Source: Methylophilus sp. QUAN
GTDB lineage: Bacteria > Pseudomonadota > Gammaproteobacteria > Burkholderiales > Methylophilaceae
Reading direction: 5' to 3'
DNA: 64,000 bases
Assembly (NCBI RefSeq): GCF_015354445.1
Contig: NZ_JADKYT010000002.1
Coordinates: 682,001 to 746,000 of the forward strand
Shown: positions 62,403-64,000 of the stretch, piece after piece
Layout of the letters: the number at the start of each line of letters is the position of its first letter
How positions within the stretch are numbered: the stretch's first letter is position 1
Notes under the pieces: generated by a model
Database searches by the model: none
What the model was told of the DNA's origin: nothing
What the model saw: only the letters and a program-made list of their open reading frames with translations
Position numbers and translations under genes: made by a program

Positions 62403-63070
62403 ATAACCTATTCATTACCTCATTCCTTTATGAGTTACGCGTGCTGTTTCGACAACCGTCTGAACTCGTTAATCCCTTAGCATTTTTCACCCTGGTTGGA
62501 TCTTTATTTCCGTTAGCCCTAGGCACTCAACCAGACTTTTTAAGAGCTTCCGCACCGGGTCTGTTATGGGTTTCTGCGCTACTCGCAGTGCTGTTGTCAC
62601 TTGAAGGATTATTCCGATCGGACTTTGATGATGGTTCGCTTGAGCAATGGATTGTGTCGCCGAACTCATTAGCAATTCTAAGCCTGGCAAAAGTATCGGC
62701 CAATTGGATTTGTACTGGCCTGTCATTAGTCGTGCTTGCTCCAGTCCTGGCTTTGATGCTGGGGCTTCCAGGTTACTGCCTTCCTGCATTGATGCTATCG
62801 CTTTTATTAGGAACGCCAATCCTAAGTCTAATCGGTGCTATCGGAGCCGCTCTAACTGTAGGGCTCAGAAGAGGAGGGGTATTGCTAGCGCTTTTGATAC
62901 TTCCCCTATATGTACCCGTCTTGATTTTGGGTTGCGGAGCAGTTGAGGCCTCGTTACAAGGCCTCCCCATCACTGCACATATACTTTGGCTGGCATGCCT
63001 CACGGTATTGGCAATTACCCTGACACCGTTTGCCATTGGCGCCAGCCTTTCAATTAGCGTTACCGAGTGA
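62399..63070 (+). CDS. ccmB: Haem exporter permease CcmB
   Basis: A 223-residue membrane protein with six helices. [20 protein letters not shown] near 10, [20 protein letters not shown] near 56 and SLEQWIVSP near 81 are the CcmB landmarks. It overlaps ccmA by four bases, and its stop lies 18 bases before the ccmC start. It forms the channel of the CcmAB complex in cytochrome c maturation. Confidence 0.93.
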   Translation: MNNLFITSFLYELRVLFRQPSELVNPLAFFTLVGSLFPLALGTQPDFLRASAPGLLWVSALLAVLLSLEGLFRSDFDDGSLEQWIVSPNSLAILSLAKVSANWICTGLSLVVLAPVLALMLGLPGYCLPALMLSLLLGTPILSLIGAIGAALTVGLRRGGVLLALLILPLYVPVLILGCGAVEASLQGLPITAHILWLACLTVLAITLTPFAIGASLSISVTE

Positions 63071-63087
63071 TTGAAAGGACATTGAAA

Positions 63088-63843
63088 ATGAATTGGGTTT
63101 GGCTACATAAATGGGGATCCCCAAAATGGTTTTATGCCTTAAGCGGCAGATATTTGCCATGGCTGACCATTACTAGCGTGGTTTTGTTAACTGTCGGCAT
63201 AGTATGGGGACTGTTTTTTGCACCTCCTGACTATCAACAAGGAAACAGTTTCCGCATCATCTACATCCATGTTCCAGCCGCCATATTGGCTCAGTCGATT
63301 TATGTCATGTTGGCGGTGGCTGGTGCGGTAGGCCTGATCTGGAAGATTAAACTTGCTGATATTGCCCTTCGCCAGGCTGCACCGATTGGCGTTTGGATGA
63401 CCGTCATCGCACTAATGACTGGCTCTATATGGGGCAAACCCACGTGGGGCGCTTACTGGGTCTGGGATGCTCGTCTCACATCCATGCTTATTCTGTTATT
63501 TCTTTATCTGGGCGTAATTGCACTGGGGCAAGCAATTACGAATCGTGATAATTCAGCACGGGCTTGTGCGGTCCTGTCCTTGGTCGGCGTGGTCAACATT
63601 CCAATTATCAAATACTCGGTTGAATGGTGGAACACCTTGCATCAATCAGCCAGTTTCTCATTCACTCAAAAACCAGCAATGCCAACCCAGATGTGGTTTC
63701 CATTATTACTGACTGTAATAGGTTTTTATTGTTATTTCGGTGCGATGTTGTTCATGCGCATGCGACTTGAAGTGTTACAACGTGAAAACGGCAGCCAATG
63801 GTCTACAACTGAAATTGACAGACTCATAGGAGAGCATAAATGA
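63088..63843 (+). CDS. ccmC: Haem delivery protein CcmC
   Basis: A 251-residue protein with six helices and the periplasmic tryptophan-rich WWD-type segment TWGAYWVWDARLTSMLI near 124, flanked by conserved histidines. I start at ATG 63088 after AAGGA; an earlier GTG adds seven residues. It loads haem on CcmE. It overlaps ccmD by four bases. Confidence 0.93.
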   Translation: MNWVWLHKWGSPKWFYALSGRYLPWLTITSVVLLTVGIVWGLFFAPPDYQQGNSFRIIYIHVPAAILAQSIYVMLAVAGAVGLIWKIKLADIALRQAAPIGVWMTVIALMTGSIWGKPTWGAYWVWDARLTSMLILLFLYLGVIALGQAITNRDNSARACAVLSLVGVVNIPIIKYSVEWWNTLHQSASFSFTQKPAMPTQMWFPLLLTVIGFYCYFGAMLFMRMRLEVLQRENGSQWSTTEIDRLIGEHK

Positions 63844-64000
63844 GTTCCTTCATATCTAGTCTTGCTATGGGAGGTCATGGAGGTTATGTCTGGACTGCCT
63901 ACGGACTATGCATTTTTTTAATGCTACTAAACGTAGTCTTAACCTTCATGGCACGCCGGCGCTATTTGGATCAGTTATCTAAACGCAGGCAAAGAGAAGC
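63840..64000 (+). CDS. ccmD: CcmD, small haem-export partner (runs off window)
   Basis: ATG 63840 overlaps the ccmC stop as ATGA. The visible 53 codons read MSSFISSLAMGGHGGYVWTA at the start, then one hydrophobic helix and a basic ARRRYLDQLSKRRQRE tail, as in CcmD. It continues beyond base 64000. Confidence 0.85.
   Translation, partial: MSSFISSLAMGGHGGYVWTAYGLCIFLMLLNVVLTFMARRRYLDQLSKRRQRE

Noticed and set aside
1-64000. CRISPR arrays, rRNA or tRNA genes
   Set aside because: I looked for regularly spaced repeats and for cloverleaf or rRNA-like stretches and saw none.

Overview
The window most resembles a betaproteobacterial methylotroph, probably Methylophilaceae. This is an inference from gene content: PEP-CTERM secreted proteins, a PQQ-type dehydrogenase, MnmC, cytochromes P460, a Ccm system and moderate GC. 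No rRNA, tRNA or CRISPR array was seen.

1-8.7 kb: one partial and one complete paralogous secreted protein of unknown function face each other. They are followed by an envelope-polysaccharide block (family-2 glycosyltransferase, WecB/TagA-type transferase, GalE, ManC-type bifunctional enzyme, phosphomannomutase). 9-10.1 kb: two PEP-CTERM proteins. 10.1-12.3 kb: DapC and an EamA permease. 12.3-23.9 kb (minus strand): one tightly packed operon for membrane-lipid modification (two cyclopropane-synthase-type methyltransferases, desaturase, FAD oxidoreductase, DUF1365, DUF1295, DUF2878, DUF6134, lipocalin), ending in MnmC and an OGT-like protein. 24-27.9 kb: a PQQ-dehydrogenase-like lipoprotein and two more PEP-CTERM proteins. 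28.1-32.9 kb: a signalling operon (hybrid kinase, single-domain receiver, HD-GYP regulator).

33-51 kb looks accessory. A MocR-type regulator and a porin precede a complete Nit1C cluster (nitB to nitH: nitrogen-starvation protein, nitrilase, radical SAM, GNAT, AIR-synthase-like, small protein, flavin oxidoreductase). The cluster is extended by an LnmK-like protein and a methylmalonyl-CoA mutase. The porin and the Nit1C operon share one promoter design: a sigma-54 -24/-12 element, a 17-bp box exactly 18 bp upstream of it, and NtrC-like GCACC elements 120-170 bp upstream. This porin plus Nit1C plus LnmK plus mutase unit is the strongest candidate for an under-described system. Next come an EF-hand protein, a TetR regulator with two matching operators controlling itself and a cysteine-hydrolase/DUF779 pair, a decayed Mu-type transposase cut by an intact IS3-family element, and a solitary MNT-type nucleotidyltransferase.

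51-64 kb reads as a redox and electrophile stress region: MocR regulator, GNAT and azoreductase; thioredoxin-like protein; EF-hand protein; a 52-codon membrane peptide coupled to a RclR-like AraC regulator; a DUF417 (RclC-like) protein; two hypothetical proteins; two cytochrome P460 proteins; an MDR oxidoreductase; MsrB; and ccmABCD running off the end. The Ccm proteins would serve haem attachment for the two P460 proteins.
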